DNA of 64,000 nt, taken from contig CAZENR010000009.1 in the NCBI GenBank assembly GCA_964513925.1, positions 1-64,000 of the forward strand. The letters are read 5' to 3'. The position numbers and the translations under genes are program-made. Positions 25,535 through 35,921 of the stretch are shown here, one piece after another. How positions within the stretch are numbered: the first letter of the stretch is position 1; each line of letters starts with the position of its first letter. Below the pieces are notes generated by a model that was not told the DNA's origin, ran no database searches, and worked only from the letters and a program-made list of their open reading frames with translations. The DNA comes from DAORHV01 sp964513925 (GTDB taxonomy: Bacteria > Patescibacteriota > Gracilibacteria > Peribacterales > Peribacteraceae).

Positions 25535-26086
25535 TCACCCTGCAAACAAGGCATCCTGCAGCGGCGTTTGCTTTTGGCCGCCGACATTTCCATACAGCCG
25601 CAATCTCTGGCAAGGAATGGAGAACGCGGCCTCGCTGAAATGTTTCAATGCCCGTTTTTTTGCTATGGAAAAACGTTCCGGATGCGAGACGCGCGCAAGC
25701 GTTATGTGTGGATGGAACGCGCGCCGGTCGGTCCACGGGCACGCCTTTTTCAGTAGAGCCAACTCAGGGGAAAACGCCACGGCGAAGAAGACCACCGCAT
25801 CTCTCCCCTTCTCTCCGAAGGTCCCAGTTCCGGTAACAGTGAGTGAGAATCTCTCGGTCTTGCGTGCAATGGCTTCTGCCTGAGCTGCAATGCCTTGGTA
25901 CTCCAATTCCCCCACTTCCGGCCAGAACATCAGTGTCAGGTGAGCGGTGTCCGGATTCTGCAATGACAAGCAGTCATCGTATCCGGCAAGCAATCGCTGG
26001 TACCGAAGAAACTCCTGCTGCGCTTCGTTCTCAAGCGGCAAGGCAAGGAACGTGCTGCGGAGGGGAAAGGAAGGCGCTAGTGCCAT
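25535..26086 (-). CDS. thpR: 2H phosphoesterase, RNA 2',3'-cyclic phosphodiesterase (ThpR/LigT-like)
   Basis: The 183-residue protein has both catalytic His-x-Thr/Ser-like motifs, HLTLMF and HITLAR, about 80 residues apart, as in the family that opens 2',3'-cyclic phosphates on RNA ends. It also has the final core strand region LRLYGNVGG. The ATG at 26086 is supported by TATACT exactly six bases upstream (26093-26098 on the minus strand), so the message is probably leaderless. It is transcribed separately from lepA, whose stop lies 126 bases upstream. Confidence 0.85.
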   Translation of the reverse strand: MALAPSFPLRSTFLALPLENEAQQEFLRYQRLLAGYDDCLSLQNPDTAHLTLMFWPEVGELEYQGIAAQAEAIARKTERFSLTVTGTGTFGEKGRDAVVFFAVAFSPELALLKKACPWTDRRAFHPHITLARVSHPERFSIAKKRALKHFSEAAFSIPCQRLRLYGNVGGQKQTPLQDALFAG

Positions 26087-26177
26087 GCCAGAAGTATACC
26101 GTGGCAAGGCTCCCCAACAGTCCGAAAACACGCGAAGCTCTTTCGGATTCCAAGGCCCACAGCAAGATCGAACTTTA

Positions 26178-26209
26178 GGAATCCTGGAATCCAAGGAGTC
26201 TTGGAATCC
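26178..26209. repeat. GGAATCC-type intergenic repeat after lepA
   Basis: GGAATCCTGGAATCCAAGGA followed by GTCTTGGAATCC, a degenerate tandem of seven- to nine-base units that is partly palindromic. It stands next to the lepA stop. Relatives are at 14923, 33579, 41111, 44723, 47911 and 49417. Confidence 0.6.
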
Positions 26210-26212
26210 CGT

Positions 26213-28045
26213 TTATCTTTTCAGTACCGCCAAAAAAGCTTCCTGCGACAACGACACCTTACCCATTTGCTTCATGCGCTTCTTGCCCTTCTTCTGCTTG
26301 TCCAAGAGCTTGTTCTTGCGGGTCACGTCACCGCCGTACAGGTAGCCCGTCACGTCCTTGCGCATAGCGGCAATATTTTCTCGCGCGACGACCTTGCCTC
26401 CAATGGCAGCCTGAATCGGAATTTGGAACTGCGCCTTGGGAATAACCTCCTTTAGCTGCTTGCAAATCTTCATGCCAACGTCATGCGCTTCGCTGCGGTG
26501 AACGATGGTAGAAAGTGCATCAGAAGGCTCTCCAAGCAACAGAATGTCCATTTTTACCAATTCACCGGAACGGTAGCCAAGGTGTTCGTAGCTCAGCGAA
26601 GCGTATCCAGAACTCGCCGACTTCAGCTTGTCGAAAAAGTCCAATACGATGCTCTGCAGCGGCACTTCGAAATGCATGATGACGCGCTGGTCTATATGCT
26701 CCATGTTCAGGTAGATACCGCGACGATCCTGTACCAGCTGCATGCAAGCGCCGACATCCTGCTCGCGACAAACGATTTCCAGCTTTACCCAAGGTTCACG
26801 AATGTCCTCGATATAGGTGGGATCCGGAAAATCGGAGGGATTACTGATGAGCGCCACCTTCCTGTCATCTTCTTTCAGCAGGCTGGCCCGCACGATCTCG
26901 GCCGGATTACGGGCGCGCAAATGGACTTCGTACAACACGCTCGGGGCGGTAATGACCAAATCACAGTCATATTCACGCTCCAGGCGCTCCTGAATGATGT
27001 CCATGTGCAGCAATCCAAGGAAGCCGCAGCGGAAGCCGTTTCCAAGCGCAGTATTGTGCTCGTAGGAAATCTCCAGCGCAGCATCGTTAAGCGACAGCTT
27101 CTCAAGCGATACGCGTAACTTCGGATACTCGTCTGCCTCGCTGGGGTACAAGCCGGCAAAGACCATCGGTTGGACTTTTGTGTAGCCGGGCAACGGAGCT
27201 TGCTGCGGATCCGAAGCGATGGTGTCACCCACGCGCGCTTCGGCGACATTTTTCAGACCGGTCACGATGTAGCCAATCTCGCCTTCGTGCAGCACGTCGG
27301 ATGAAATGTACTTTGGAGCGAAGAATCCGACATCCTGCACTTCAAAATCCACCTTTGAACCAAGTAAGCGCACTTTTCTACCCTTGCGGAACTCGCCATC
27401 GATCACGCGCGCATAGGCCACCACCCCCCGATATTCATCCATAACCGCATCGAAGATCAGTGCACGGGCGCTGCCAGGCGCAGACAGCGACTTCTTTGGA
27501 GCTGGAATGCGATCAATAACCGCTTGAAGCACCTCCGGAACGCCGGTGCCGTTCTTGGCGGAAATAGAGAGGATCTCCGACGGGCTGCAGCCCAGCATCT
27601 TTACCACCTCGCCAGACACACGCGGCACATCGGCTGCAGGCAGGTCGATTTTGTTGAGCACGGGGATAATTTTCAAATCGTGCTCCATGGCCATGTACAA
27701 CACGGCAAGCGTTTGCGCCTGAATGCCCTGGGACGCATCTACAAGCAGAATCGCCCCTTCGCAGGCAGCCAGCGACCGACTGACTTCGTAACGGAAGTCG
27801 GTATGCCCTGGCGTATCAATAAGATTCAACTGGACGCCGTTGAACTCCATGCGAACAGGCGTGAGCTTAATGGTAATGCCGCGCTCGCGTTCCAGCTCCA
27901 TGGAATCCAGCAATTGCTCCTTCATTTCACGCTTTTGTAGCGTGCCAGTTATTTCGATCATGCGATCGGACAGCGTGGATTTGCCGTGATCGATATGCGC
28001 GATGATGCAGAAATTACGAATATCCATAGCCGAAAGCTCGCCCAT
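26213..28045 (-). CDS. lepA: Elongation factor 4 (LepA)
   Basis: LepA is a ribosome-dependent GTPase acting on stalled or maturing ribosomes. G motifs are clear: AHIDHGKST, DTPGHTDF, NKIDLP, and the LepA-specific C-terminal domain with GGDVTRKNKLLDKQKKGKKRMK. The exact start is open: ATGs at 28045 and 28027 and a TTG at 28054 are in frame. AGGAG about 20 bases before the first ATG overlaps the end of csaB. The family core starts at 28027. Order on the strand is csaB then lepA. Confidence 0.96.
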   Translation of the reverse strand: MGELSAMDIRNFCIIAHIDHGKSTLSDRMIEITGTLQKREMKEQLLDSMELERERGITIKLTPVRMEFNGVQLNLIDTPGHTDFRYEVSRSLAACEGAILLVDASQGIQAQTLAVLYMAMEHDLKIIPVLNKIDLPAADVPRVSGEVVKMLGCSPSEILSISAKNGTGVPEVLQAVIDRIPAPKKSLSAPGSARALIFDAVMDEYRGVVAYARVIDGEFRKGRKVRLLGSKVDFEVQDVGFFAPKYISSDVLHEGEIGYIVTGLKNVAEARVGDTIASDPQQAPLPGYTKVQPMVFAGLYPSEADEYPKLRVSLEKLSLNDAALEISYEHNTALGNGFRCGFLGLLHMDIIQERLEREYDCDLVITAPSVLYEVHLRARNPAEIVRASLLKEDDRKVALISNPSDFPDPTYIEDIREPWVKLEIVCREQDVGACMQLVQDRRGIYLNMEHIDQRVIMHFEVPLQSIVLDFFDKLKSASSGYASLSYEHLGYRSGELVKMDILLLGEPSDALSTIVHRSEAHDVGMKICKQLKEVIPKAQFQIPIQAAIGGKVVARENIAAMRKDVTGYLYGGDVTRKNKLLDKQKKGKKRMKQMGKVSLSQEAFLAVLKR

Positions 28046-28069
28046 GGTACCCAAAACTTCAGCCTTCTC

Positions 28070-28999
28070 CTATGGCTTCCGAAAAAACGCCCGCAAGGCA
28101 TCTTCACCGGCTTTGAGCAGCTGCTGACATGCATTGGCATCAAAATGGTTGGCAGCGTCCAATTTATCGCCTTGTGCTTGTGGTACGGCATGGAATGGCA
28201 CTCCGTTTGCCAGAGCGGCAATTGCACCATGGAAACGCTGCGTCACTACAAACGCCGCCCCAGAAACCTCGGAAACCAGTGTTTCGAACGAGAAGGCGTT
28301 TACAGTCCTGCATCCGTCGCCTGCAGCCTCTTTTGTCCTCGCAGCTGCCAGCACATCCGCCTCTGGTTCCAGTAAGACTACCGCAATATCTTCCCATCCT
28401 TTTGCAACCGTTGCCTGGACTTCATGAAGAAATTCCAGTGTTGTATTCGCTCTAGGAATAATGATCAATTTTTTTGAACTTTTGTGTGAAGATCCTTTGA
28501 AAACAGCTATAGCTGGGTCAAAACTTTGAATTAAAATTTTGTTCTTAAGGCCAGTTTCACCGAGAATCTCTCGTACACGCTTGAAAGACTCCGTATCACG
28601 CACCGAGATGAATGCTGCACGACAAATTGCAAATGAAGTACAGTATTTGGCTATGCGGGTGCGAAGCGGCCCTATTCCCTGAAACGCCAGAACGATGGGG
28701 GTTCGCGTGCACCATGCCGTTACGGCATACAGCCACCACAGTAAGGGCGCACGCCAGGATTCCGCATCGGTAAACAGGGAGCCACCTCCAAATACCATCG
28801 CATCGGCTCGAGCAATGGCCAGAATCGTGCGCCACCACGGGCGAAAAAGTGATCGGATTCCGCAGGGCAGGCGCGGTAGCGGCCCGTCGGCAGAAACAGC
28901 CTGCCACTCTACTTCGGGGAATGCCTGCAAAAAATATGCTTTCAGCGCCTCGTCGCCCAAGTTCTTTACACCGTAGTTACCAACCAAAACACAACGCAT
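28070..28999 (-). CDS. csaB: Polysaccharide pyruvyl transferase (CsaB-like)
   Basis: Members move pyruvate from phosphoenolpyruvate onto a surface sugar. In Gram-positives CsaB pyruvylates the glycan that holds S-layer proteins. The 309-residue sequence shows VLVGNYGVKNLGDEA, FGGGSLFTD, LAFQGIGP, ISVRDTES and TQRFHGAIAAL, the usual order. TATGCT lies six bases before the ATG (29006-29011, minus strand), again a leaderless layout. The sequence does not show which glycan is modified. It would fit an S-layer anchoring role alongside the other surface genes. Confidence 0.88.
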   Translation of the reverse strand: MRCVLVGNYGVKNLGDEALKAYFLQAFPEVEWQAVSADGPLPRLPCGIRSLFRPWWRTILAIARADAMVFGGGSLFTDAESWRAPLLWWLYAVTAWCTRTPIVLAFQGIGPLRTRIAKYCTSFAICRAAFISVRDTESFKRVREILGETGLKNKILIQSFDPAIAVFKGSSHKSSKKLIIIPRANTTLEFLHEVQATVAKGWEDIAVVLLEPEADVLAAARTKEAAGDGCRTVNAFSFETLVSEVSGAAFVVTQRFHGAIAALANGVPFHAVPQAQGDKLDAANHFDANACQQLLKAGEDALRAFFRKP

Positions 29000-29080
29000 A
29001 GTTGCAGCATAGAGCCAACAGCGACTGTCTGCCAGTCACGGCAAAAAAAGGATGCCTACTCGGTAGCACTAACTTCGTCC

Positions 29081-29524
29081 TTAGGCCTTTGGGGCCTCGG
29101 CTGCGGGCGCCTCTGCAGCAGGGGCTTCGGCAACCGGGGCCGGGGCAGCTGCTACAGCAAACTCCTCGGAGCTGGTAAAGCGCTCGCTGATGCGCGCGCT
29201 CTTGCCCTTGCGGTTACGCAAGAAGTTGAGCTTGGCACGGCGTACTTTAGCCACCTTCTTGACCTCGATCTTCTCGATCAAGGGAGAGTGCAACGGGAAG
29301 ATTTTCTCAACGCCAACGCCGGAAGCAATGCGACGAACTGTAAAGCTGACATCGGCCGGGGTGTGACCACGGTGCATGCCAATGACCAATCCCTCAAAAA
29401 TCTGAACACGTTCTTTATCGCCTTCCTGCACCTTCTGGTGCACTCGGACGGTAAAACCTGGACGAATATCCGGGCGAGCTTTCTCGTATTTCTGAGCCTG
29501 AGTGTGGAGGGATTTTGACGGCAT
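29081..29524 (-). CDS. rplS: 50S ribosomal protein L19 with Ala/Pro-rich tail
   Basis: L19 lies at the subunit interface. Residues 1-118 match the family ([64 protein letters not shown]). The last 28 residues, with three AEAPAA-like units, are an extension not seen in typical L19 and probably disordered. The ATG at 29524 is the natural start. It stands alone rather than in the usual rpsP-trmD-rplS group. Confidence 0.95.
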   Translation of the reverse strand: MPSKSLHTQAQKYEKARPDIRPGFTVRVHQKVQEGDKERVQIFEGLVIGMHRGHTPADVSFTVRRIASGVGVEKIFPLHSPLIEKIEVKKVAKVRRAKLNFLRNRKGKSARISERFTSSEEFAVAAAPAPVAEAPAAEAPAAEAPKA

Positions 29525-29594
29525 GCCGACGGAAGTTACGCGAAAATGAAGACGCTGTAAAGGGCTTCTTGTGCCAGAGCCTGACTCCCCTGCC

Positions 29595-30179
29595 CTAACG
29601 ACGGGCCTCTTCTATGTCCTTGGCAATGTTATTCGTAGCAACGACGTGGCGTGGATCGTCGACAATTTCCAAGATGAAACGATCGCGCAAGCTCAAGCGG
29701 TAGAGGAAATCTGCCTTGGGAAACAGCGAGTACTTCACGTTACGCATGCTGGGATCCTGTGAAAGTAGCAACTCTACAACCTCCTTCTTCACATCGCCGA
29801 CAATAAGCAGGTCCACCTTGCTATGCGTGCCGACAAAGCTGCCGGCAAGCAGCAAATACTGCAAGCCTGGGAGGGCCTTGAGCGTTGTAACGGTAGCACT
29901 TTCCCCGCCGCGCACCTCCTTGGAGAACATGCTCTTTAACTCGTGGAAGAACAAAAACTCCGTATCTGCCTTGTAGTACTTCTTTCGGTTGCGGTGGCGC
30001 GCCTTCACCAGCCCGATGCGGCGCAGGTTCTCCAATTCACGTCGAATGGAGTTAATCTGCTCGTTGAGCAAGCGCGTAAGCTGGCGGATGAAATACTCTT
30101 CTTCCGGATGCAATAAAAACACCGACAGCAGCTTTACGCGTGTCTGCGAGCTAAACAGTGCTTTAAGCGCATCATGCAT
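29595..30179 (-). CDS. Winged-helix regulator with degenerate nucleotidyltransferase-like domain
   Basis: A 194-residue protein. The N-terminal 90 residues form a winged helix ([53 protein letters not shown]). The rest resembles a minimal nucleotidyltransferase ([22 protein letters not shown]), but the second catalytic acid of the GSxxxG...DxD pattern is missing, so it is likely a sensor rather than an enzyme. Its own divergent intergenic region (30180-30448) is very AT-rich and carries a large inverted repeat that it may bind. Confidence 0.7.
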   Translation of the reverse strand: MHDALKALFSSQTRVKLLSVFLLHPEEEYFIRQLTRLLNEQINSIRRELENLRRIGLVKARHRNRKKYYKADTEFLFFHELKSMFSKEVRGGESATVTTLKALPGLQYLLLAGSFVGTHSKVDLLIVGDVKKEVVELLLSQDPSMRNVKYSLFPKADFLYRLSLRDRFILEIVDDPRHVVATNNIAKDIEEARR

Positions 30180-30448
30180 AGGAAGTACGGGAGTACCCTG
30201 ACTCACGTGCACAAATCTTACTCAAAATATGTGCCAGAGATCAAGAAAATTGAACAAATTAGTAATACTAAAAATTTGTTCATATATTTTGGCTTATTAT
30301 AAACAAAATTTAAATTATTAAATATAAATATTCTTCACTGTTGTACACATTATTTATTCATAATTTCACGCATTGATCACCTTCGGTGCTCAAGCACTTT
30401 AGTGGGGCTTTGCATCTTGGGGAAAGCCCTATTTTGTGCTATACTATT
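30180..30448. promoter_or_regulatory. AT-rich divergent control region with a 10-bp inverted repeat
   Basis: Perfect arms TGAACAAATT and AATTTGTTCA, separated by about 12 bases, lie in the stretch around 30249-30281. TATAAA follows on the plus strand. Nearer the next gene, TATACT (30440-30445) lies six bases before the ATG at 30452, and TTGGGG sits 17 bases further up. The strong AT bias stands out against the chromosome. The inverted repeat may be an operator for the adjacent winged-helix regulator. Confidence 0.5.
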
Positions 30449-30451
30449 ATG

Positions 30452-32272
30452 ATGCGTTCACACAAATACTTCCTCTCAGTGTTCTGCCTGCTGCTTCTAG
30501 GAGCAATTATCACTCACGGAGGCGATGTACTTGGTGTACAGGCAGCTTACGCCCAAGCAGGTTCCACGGTGCAGGGACAGCTTGGCGAGCCGGCAGTTGG
30601 CCTAATGTCTGCGCTAGGCATTCTCATTAGCTTCTTGGAAGTACTGGCTCTTATTGGCCTATGGATCCTCCAATACACGCTGTCCACGGATTTTTTGACG
30701 GATCCGAACATGCTGACGAACTTGAACCAAATTTGGATCTTGTCGCGCGACATCGTCAACCTGGCATTCGCGCTCATGCTCATTGGCGTTGCCATTTACA
30801 CCATTATTACCGCAAAAAAAGAGCTGATTACCGGCAAAATGGTGCACTTTGTCACTGCGGTCATCCTGGTGAACTTCTCCTGGTTTTTCCCGCGGGTGAT
30901 TATCGATATCTCCAACATCATGACTTCGGCGGTGTTCTCTATTCCGAATATGCTGCCTAGCTTTAGCTGCAGCATGCCTGGAGAACGCTCTACAGACCCG
31001 CCACGCGCCTGCCGCGTGGTATTGGACGTGCTAATTTTACCGCGATCCGAGCAAACCCAGCGTGGAAACCCCAACTTCTACTGTAACCAACCAATTACCG
31101 ACCCCACACCGGTAGTGCGCTGCGAGTGTCTTGGTGCACTTGCATGCTACAAAGAGGGTGAATTCACTGCTGCGCAATCGCTGGCACCAGGCCATGCGAT
31201 GATCAACGGGCTAGCCGTAAGCTTTGCAAGAATTACCGCCATGGCCAAGGTTCCAGGCAGTGCTATCGACCCGGGATCCGGTGCTTCGCAAAACGCCATT
31301 GTAACCTCGCTACGCGCCATGATCAGCACGATTATGGCTGCCGTCGTGCTCATGGCAGCCGGCCTGCCGCTGGTTGCCCTGGCAATCGCCATGATCATCC
31401 GCATGCTCATTTTGTGGGTGTGTGTGGCATTCATGCCGTTTGCGTTCTTGGGCTACGCATGGAACGGGAAACTCGGAATTCCTGAACCATGGCCCAGTAA
31501 ATACGATGTCTGGAACAACTTCGTTACGGCTGCATTCTTGCCGGTTATCGTGGCGGTTCCCTTTGCCATCGGCTTTGTCATGCTCTCTACCACTGCACAA
31601 ATTCAAGAACCTACCACCGGACTGGTATTCGGCACGCCGATACTGGAAGGAATTACCACCTGGTGGCGTTTGATGTGGCAAGGAGCCGCTATAGGCATTA
31701 TCTACACCGGCGCATTCAGTGCTATGGAGAAAAACGAGTTGATAAACTCGGTGACCGGCAAAGTGAAGGGCTTTGGAGACAATATCCTTGGCGCCGCTGC
31801 TTCGGCACCGCAACTCATCCCCATCCCGTTGCCTGGCAGCGCTGGCGGCAACACCACCGTGGGCCAGCTCATGAACCGTCCAAGCCAGATCAAACAGGCA
31901 ATCCAGCAGGCAGGCCGCGAAGGCAAGTCGTTCAAAGAGGTCTTCGAAAGCATCAAGAAAGGCACCACGCAGCAGCAGGTTCTCAACACGCAGCAAGCCA
32001 GCAAGACATTGCAAGACAACGCCACGGCTTCCAACAACATCGCCAAGACGTTGGGGGAACTCAACGGTCTCAGCGGCTCTGCTCGCGATGCCAAGCTGCA
32101 GGAATTGATCAAGCACATGAACGATGCCAACGTGCCAAATGCACAGCGCCTCACATCAAACAACGTGCTTCCGGAACTGCGCCGCATTGCTCAGCATCAG
32201 GGCAACTCCGGCACCATTGGCGGACAGCTCTCGAACATCGAAAATGCCATCAAAGCCAGCGGCACGCGCTAA
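30452..32272 (+). CDS. Large multi-membrane protein, possibly VirB6/TrbL-like
   Basis: A 606-residue protein with a signal-like N-terminus (residues 1-32, ending AAYAQA), about seven further membrane helices to residue 425 and a long polar, Gln/Asn/Ala-rich C-terminal tail. Four cysteines lie in an outside loop around 175-240. The layout resembles TrbL/VirB6-type proteins of secretion systems and CPR proteins of unknown role, but I see no family signature. ATG occurs twice (30449, 30452); the second fits the -10 position. It is followed after 24 bases by a second unknown gene. Confidence 0.6.
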   Translation: MRSHKYFLSVFCLLLLGAIITHGGDVLGVQAAYAQAGSTVQGQLGEPAVGLMSALGILISFLEVLALIGLWILQYTLSTDFLTDPNMLTNLNQIWILSRDIVNLAFALMLIGVAIYTIITAKKELITGKMVHFVTAVILVNFSWFFPRVIIDISNIMTSAVFSIPNMLPSFSCSMPGERSTDPPRACRVVLDVLILPRSEQTQRGNPNFYCNQPITDPTPVVRCECLGALACYKEGEFTAAQSLAPGHAMINGLAVSFARITAMAKVPGSAIDPGSGASQNAIVTSLRAMISTIMAAVVLMAAGLPLVALAIAMIIRMLILWVCVAFMPFAFLGYAWNGKLGIPEPWPSKYDVWNNFVTAAFLPVIVAVPFAIGFVMLSTTAQIQEPTTGLVFGTPILEGITTWWRLMWQGAAIGIIYTGAFSAMEKNELINSVTGKVKGFGDNILGAAASAPQLIPIPLPGSAGGNTTVGQLMNRPSQIKQAIQQAGREGKSFKEVFESIKKGTTQQQVLNTQQASKTLQDNATASNNIAKTLGELNGLSGSARDAKLQELIKHMNDANVPNAQRLTSNNVLPELRRIAQHQGNSGTIGGQLSNIENAIKASGTR

Positions 32273-32296
32273 CACCACACTCTGCACAACCAGTAC

Positions 32297-33577
32297 ATGA
32301 ACCGTCCCCAGCAACGCCAAGAACTGGCAAGTATGACACCCGAACGGCTCGATCAAGAGCGCGACAGGTGGCAGTTGCTCAAACAATCGGTGGAAGCCTT
32401 GCGCAACCACCCACTCATGCCGGAACTGGAACGCATTGGCGCGCAAGCCGGTTCGTTGTGGCAGCGCAACGCCATGCTGATCAACATGCCAGAGTCCGGT
32501 GAACAGATTGTGGAGAACTGGCGCCGCATGAACGAACTCTACAACAGGGCCAGCGAGCTGAAGGCACGCATGCTCGGCACGCGTATGGAAGCGGTATTCG
32601 GCGCCGATGGCGCGCAGGGCGGCCAGGGCAATGTACGCGACAGCGCCATGGATCGGCTCAACACGCTGTTTTCAGTCGATGGAGGCACCGCCAACGGCTC
32701 TATGAACGCGGTCAACCGTACGCTGTCTACATACCTTCGCGGCCTGACGGCGGACCCGAATGAAGTGCTTGCCGGCAACAGTCGGGACGGGCATTTCTAC
32801 GGCCGGCGCCGCGACGGGCAGTTGGGGGTAAACTGGCGCAACGTGGACCTTGCCAGGCAAAACATCGACATGATCGCAAGAAGTCCCATGGCGCAAATGA
32901 ACCCCGATCAGCAGCGCCTGCTGCAGCAAATGCGCGATGGCATTCAGCAAGTAGAAAGCATCGATCCCATTGGCGCAGCCATGGCCAACTGGCGCCGCAG
33001 CGTCCCGCGCCGAGAAACGGACTACCGGCCCATCCGGTTCCTTACCGGCATTGGTGCATCGCTCATTACCGGATACGGCTTGTACATGGGCAACAAGCAC
33101 GGTTTTACCTGGCCTACAGCATTGTGGGCAGGCATCGCTGCGATTTCGGTAAATCCCGACTTGCTGCGCAACAGCACGTACCATTCGTTGCAGCGCATGT
33201 CATATTTGGGCGAACCCTCCACGCTCAACATGTTGCAGCGGGGCGGTGTCTCCGGAGACCGGGGTGCTGCGATCATGGAGGAGTTGCAAGAACTGCAGCG
33301 CACGAATCCCGCTGGGCTGAATGCACTGATTCGCCGAAACCAACCCGTGACCATGGCGCAGATCGGCGCGCTGACCGAAGGCCGCAATACGCCGTTGGTA
33401 CAAGCGCTTTCGCGCATGGAAAACGACATGCAGCGTAATGCGTTCCTGCACACGTTTGTGCAATCCCGCAGCCGCGACGACCAGCAAATTCTGCGCGAAT
33501 TCGTCCGCAGCCGCGACCGCATAGATCCGCGCTTGGACCAGAACCGATTCCTCTTCGGAAACAACGCCAACGCTTAA
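32297..33577 (+). CDS. Hypothetical 426-residue protein with central membrane segment
   Basis: No family is recognised. It is rich in Arg, Gln and Asn, with helical polar ends and a hydrophobic region at about 250-285 (FLTGIGASLITGYGLYMGNK, WPTALWAGIAAISVNP). It probably binds or spans the membrane with two short helices. Co-transcribed with the large multi-membrane protein upstream, it may be a cytoplasmic partner in the same complex. The stop is followed by a GGAATC-type repeat (33579-33606). Confidence 0.55.
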   Translation: MNRPQQRQELASMTPERLDQERDRWQLLKQSVEALRNHPLMPELERIGAQAGSLWQRNAMLINMPESGEQIVENWRRMNELYNRASELKARMLGTRMEAVFGADGAQGGQGNVRDSAMDRLNTLFSVDGGTANGSMNAVNRTLSTYLRGLTADPNEVLAGNSRDGHFYGRRRDGQLGVNWRNVDLARQNIDMIARSPMAQMNPDQQRLLQQMRDGIQQVESIDPIGAAMANWRRSVPRRETDYRPIRFLTGIGASLITGYGLYMGNKHGFTWPTALWAGIAAISVNPDLLRNSTYHSLQRMSYLGEPSTLNMLQRGGVSGDRGAAIMEELQELQRTNPAGLNALIRRNQPVTMAQIGALTEGRNTPLVQALSRMENDMQRNAFLHTFVQSRSRDDQQILREFVRSRDRIDPRLDQNRFLFGNNANA

Positions 33578-33615
33578 GGAATCAATTGGAGTCCGGGAAT
33601 CTGAGATTTACCTCC

Positions 33616-35862
33616 CTACTCGGCTTTCACGAACTCTTTGGTGTACGCCTCCAGCGTGTCACCCATTTCTACGGGTACGGATGTGGAAACGCGCATACCG
33701 CACTCCATACCTTCTTTGGCCTCTTTAATGTCTTTGTCGACGTTCTTCAGCGACGTAATGCGACCGGTGCCAACTACCTGGCCCGCTCGCACCAGGCGGA
33801 ACGGAGTGCGCTTGAGGTAACCGTCGGTCACCTTGCCACCAATAATCTGCTCGCCCTTCTTGCTTAAGAACACGCCGCGAACTTCCAGGTGTCCGGTTAC
33901 CTTTTCTTCTTCTACCGGCTGAATAAGACCCTTGAGCAGCAACTCCATTTCCTCAAACAGCTTGTAGATGATGTCGTAGTTCTGAATCTTGACCCCCTCG
34001 CGTTCGGCGGTCTTGGCTACAGACTGCGGCACGTCGACATGGAAGCCAACCACGATACCGTTGCTCGCCGCGGCCATCATGACGTCGTTCTCTGTTACAG
34101 CGCCAATGGCTCCGTGAATCACCTTGGGCTGCACCTTGTCGGTCACCAGCTTCTTCAAGCTCTCTTGAATGGACTCGAGCGATCCTTGGGCATCGGCCTT
34201 CAGAACGATTTTCAGCTGCTCCAGCTTGCCTTCGGTCAGACGGCTGACCAAGTCGGCAAAGCCGCGCTTCTGCTCGTTCTGCTTGGATTGCGCGTATGCA
34301 TCCATGAACGCCTGCAATTCACGATCGGAGGAGAACACCTGCAAAATGTCACCAACGCGCGGCAGAGCGTCCAAGCCGGACACGACTGCAGGGCCGGATG
34401 GCAGCACCAGCTTCATGCGCTTGCCGTCGGGTCCAAGCAGTGCCTTCACCTTTCCAGACGCGGAACCGGAAGCGATAAGATCCCCTACCTTCAGGAGGCC
34501 TGCATTCACGATGACGGTGGCAAGCGGCCCGTGTGATTTGTCCAAGTGGCTCTCGATGACAGTGGCAATGGCAGGACGGTCTGGATCGGCCTTCAGCTCT
34601 TCCATTTCGGCAAGCAGCAAGACGCTGTCTAACAGATCGTTGATGCCCTGCTTGGTCACAGCGGAACACGGCACCATGGGCACCTTGCCTCCCCATTCTT
34701 CAGCCTGCAGGCCATGACCGGCCAACTCCCCTTTCACGCGATCTGGGTCTGCATTGGGCTTATCAATCTTGTTAATGGCAACCAGAATCGGCACTTCTGC
34801 ATCTTTCACGTGGTCGATTGCCTCGATAGTCGTCGGCTTTACTCCTTCCTCTGCAGAAACAACCAGGATCGCAACGTCTGTCACCTGTGCGCCACGGGCG
34901 CGCATGGCGGTGAACGCCTCGTGACCGGGAGTGTCCAGGAACGTTATAAGTTTGCCGTCGTGCATTACCTGGTACGCACCGATGTGTTGGGTAATGCCTC
35001 CGGCCTCGCCGGCAACCACGTTCGTAGAGCGAATGGCATCGAGAATAGATGTCTTGCCGTGGTCGACGTGACCCATGACGGTGACAATGGGCGCACGCGG
35101 CTTGAGCTTGGCAGGGTCTTCGTTCTTCAGAAGCTCGGACAAGTCGTTATGGATAAGCGCCTCCACCGATACGCCTCCAGCCTCGCGTTGCACCTCCACT
35201 CCAAGCTCCAAAGCAACAATGGCAGCCGTGTCGAAGTCGATTTGCTGGTTGATGTTGGCAAGAATGCCGTTCTTCATGAGCGCCTGGATGACCTTGGGCA
35301 CCTGCACGCCGGTCTTCTCGGCGAACTCCTTCACTGAAATTTGCGGCGGAATCAAGACCGGGCCTTCTTTCCTTTTAATCTGCGTTTGATGCTCGGTACC
35401 TATGCGCTTCTTGGGCTGCTGTTGCAGCTTCTGCATCGCCTTAATTTCCGCACGGCGCGCATCGATATCCTTCTTACTCATCTGCCGCTGACGGGCAATA
35501 ACCTGCTGCTGGCGGACAATGGCTTCGCGCGGCACATCGTCGAGTGTCAGCTTGCGCAGCACGTTCAAGTTGGCATCGGCGGCTTTCTTGGTTTCGACTT
35601 CCGGCGTTGCTGACGCGGGCTTCTCGACAGATTCCTCCTTGGTCTCGGATACCTCATCCTCTTCCTCTCCCCCACCCTGCTGTACGGTAGCCCAATCGAT
35701 GGCGATGCCCTTCTTGTTGGCAATGAAGCGGATGATGCCCATCGCCAAACTCTGCGACACCTCGCGATCGGTAGGCTTGACTCCGAAATCGACCGTCGTC
35801 AATTCCTTGCGAAGTTCCTGACCGGTCATGCCGAGAATTTTTGCAACCTGAATGAGCCGCAT
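33616..35862 (-). CDS. infB: Translation initiation factor IF-2
   Basis: IF-2 brings initiator tRNA to the 30S subunit and joins the 50S. The 748 residues contain two N-terminal IF2-N-type modules ([21 protein letters not shown] and a second near 190), a charged linker, the GTPase motifs [17 protein letters not shown] and NKIDKP, and the C-terminal domains. The ATG at 35862 is the family-like start; the frame runs nine residues further up without reason. It sits 59 bases after nrnA on the same strand, without the usual rbfA between them. Confidence 0.97.
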   Translation of the reverse strand: MRLIQVAKILGMTGQELRKELTTVDFGVKPTDREVSQSLAMGIIRFIANKKGIAIDWATVQQGGGEEEDEVSETKEESVEKPASATPEVETKKAADANLNVLRKLTLDDVPREAIVRQQQVIARQRQMSKKDIDARRAEIKAMQKLQQQPKKRIGTEHQTQIKRKEGPVLIPPQISVKEFAEKTGVQVPKVIQALMKNGILANINQQIDFDTAAIVALELGVEVQREAGGVSVEALIHNDLSELLKNEDPAKLKPRAPIVTVMGHVDHGKTSILDAIRSTNVVAGEAGGITQHIGAYQVMHDGKLITFLDTPGHEAFTAMRARGAQVTDVAILVVSAEEGVKPTTIEAIDHVKDAEVPILVAINKIDKPNADPDRVKGELAGHGLQAEEWGGKVPMVPCSAVTKQGINDLLDSVLLLAEMEELKADPDRPAIATVIESHLDKSHGPLATVIVNAGLLKVGDLIASGSASGKVKALLGPDGKRMKLVLPSGPAVVSGLDALPRVGDILQVFSSDRELQAFMDAYAQSKQNEQKRGFADLVSRLTEGKLEQLKIVLKADAQGSLESIQESLKKLVTDKVQPKVIHGAIGAVTENDVMMAAASNGIVVGFHVDVPQSVAKTAEREGVKIQNYDIIYKLFEEMELLLKGLIQPVEEEKVTGHLEVRGVFLSKKGEQIIGGKVTDGYLKRTPFRLVRAGQVVGTGRITSLKNVDKDIKEAKEGMECGMRVSTSVPVEMGDTLEAYTKEFVKAE

Positions 35863-35921
35863 GTTCTTGTGCGAGTCGGATCGTAACACAAGGAGCCGTG
35901 TTTTACCAAGCAGAAGCGCCG

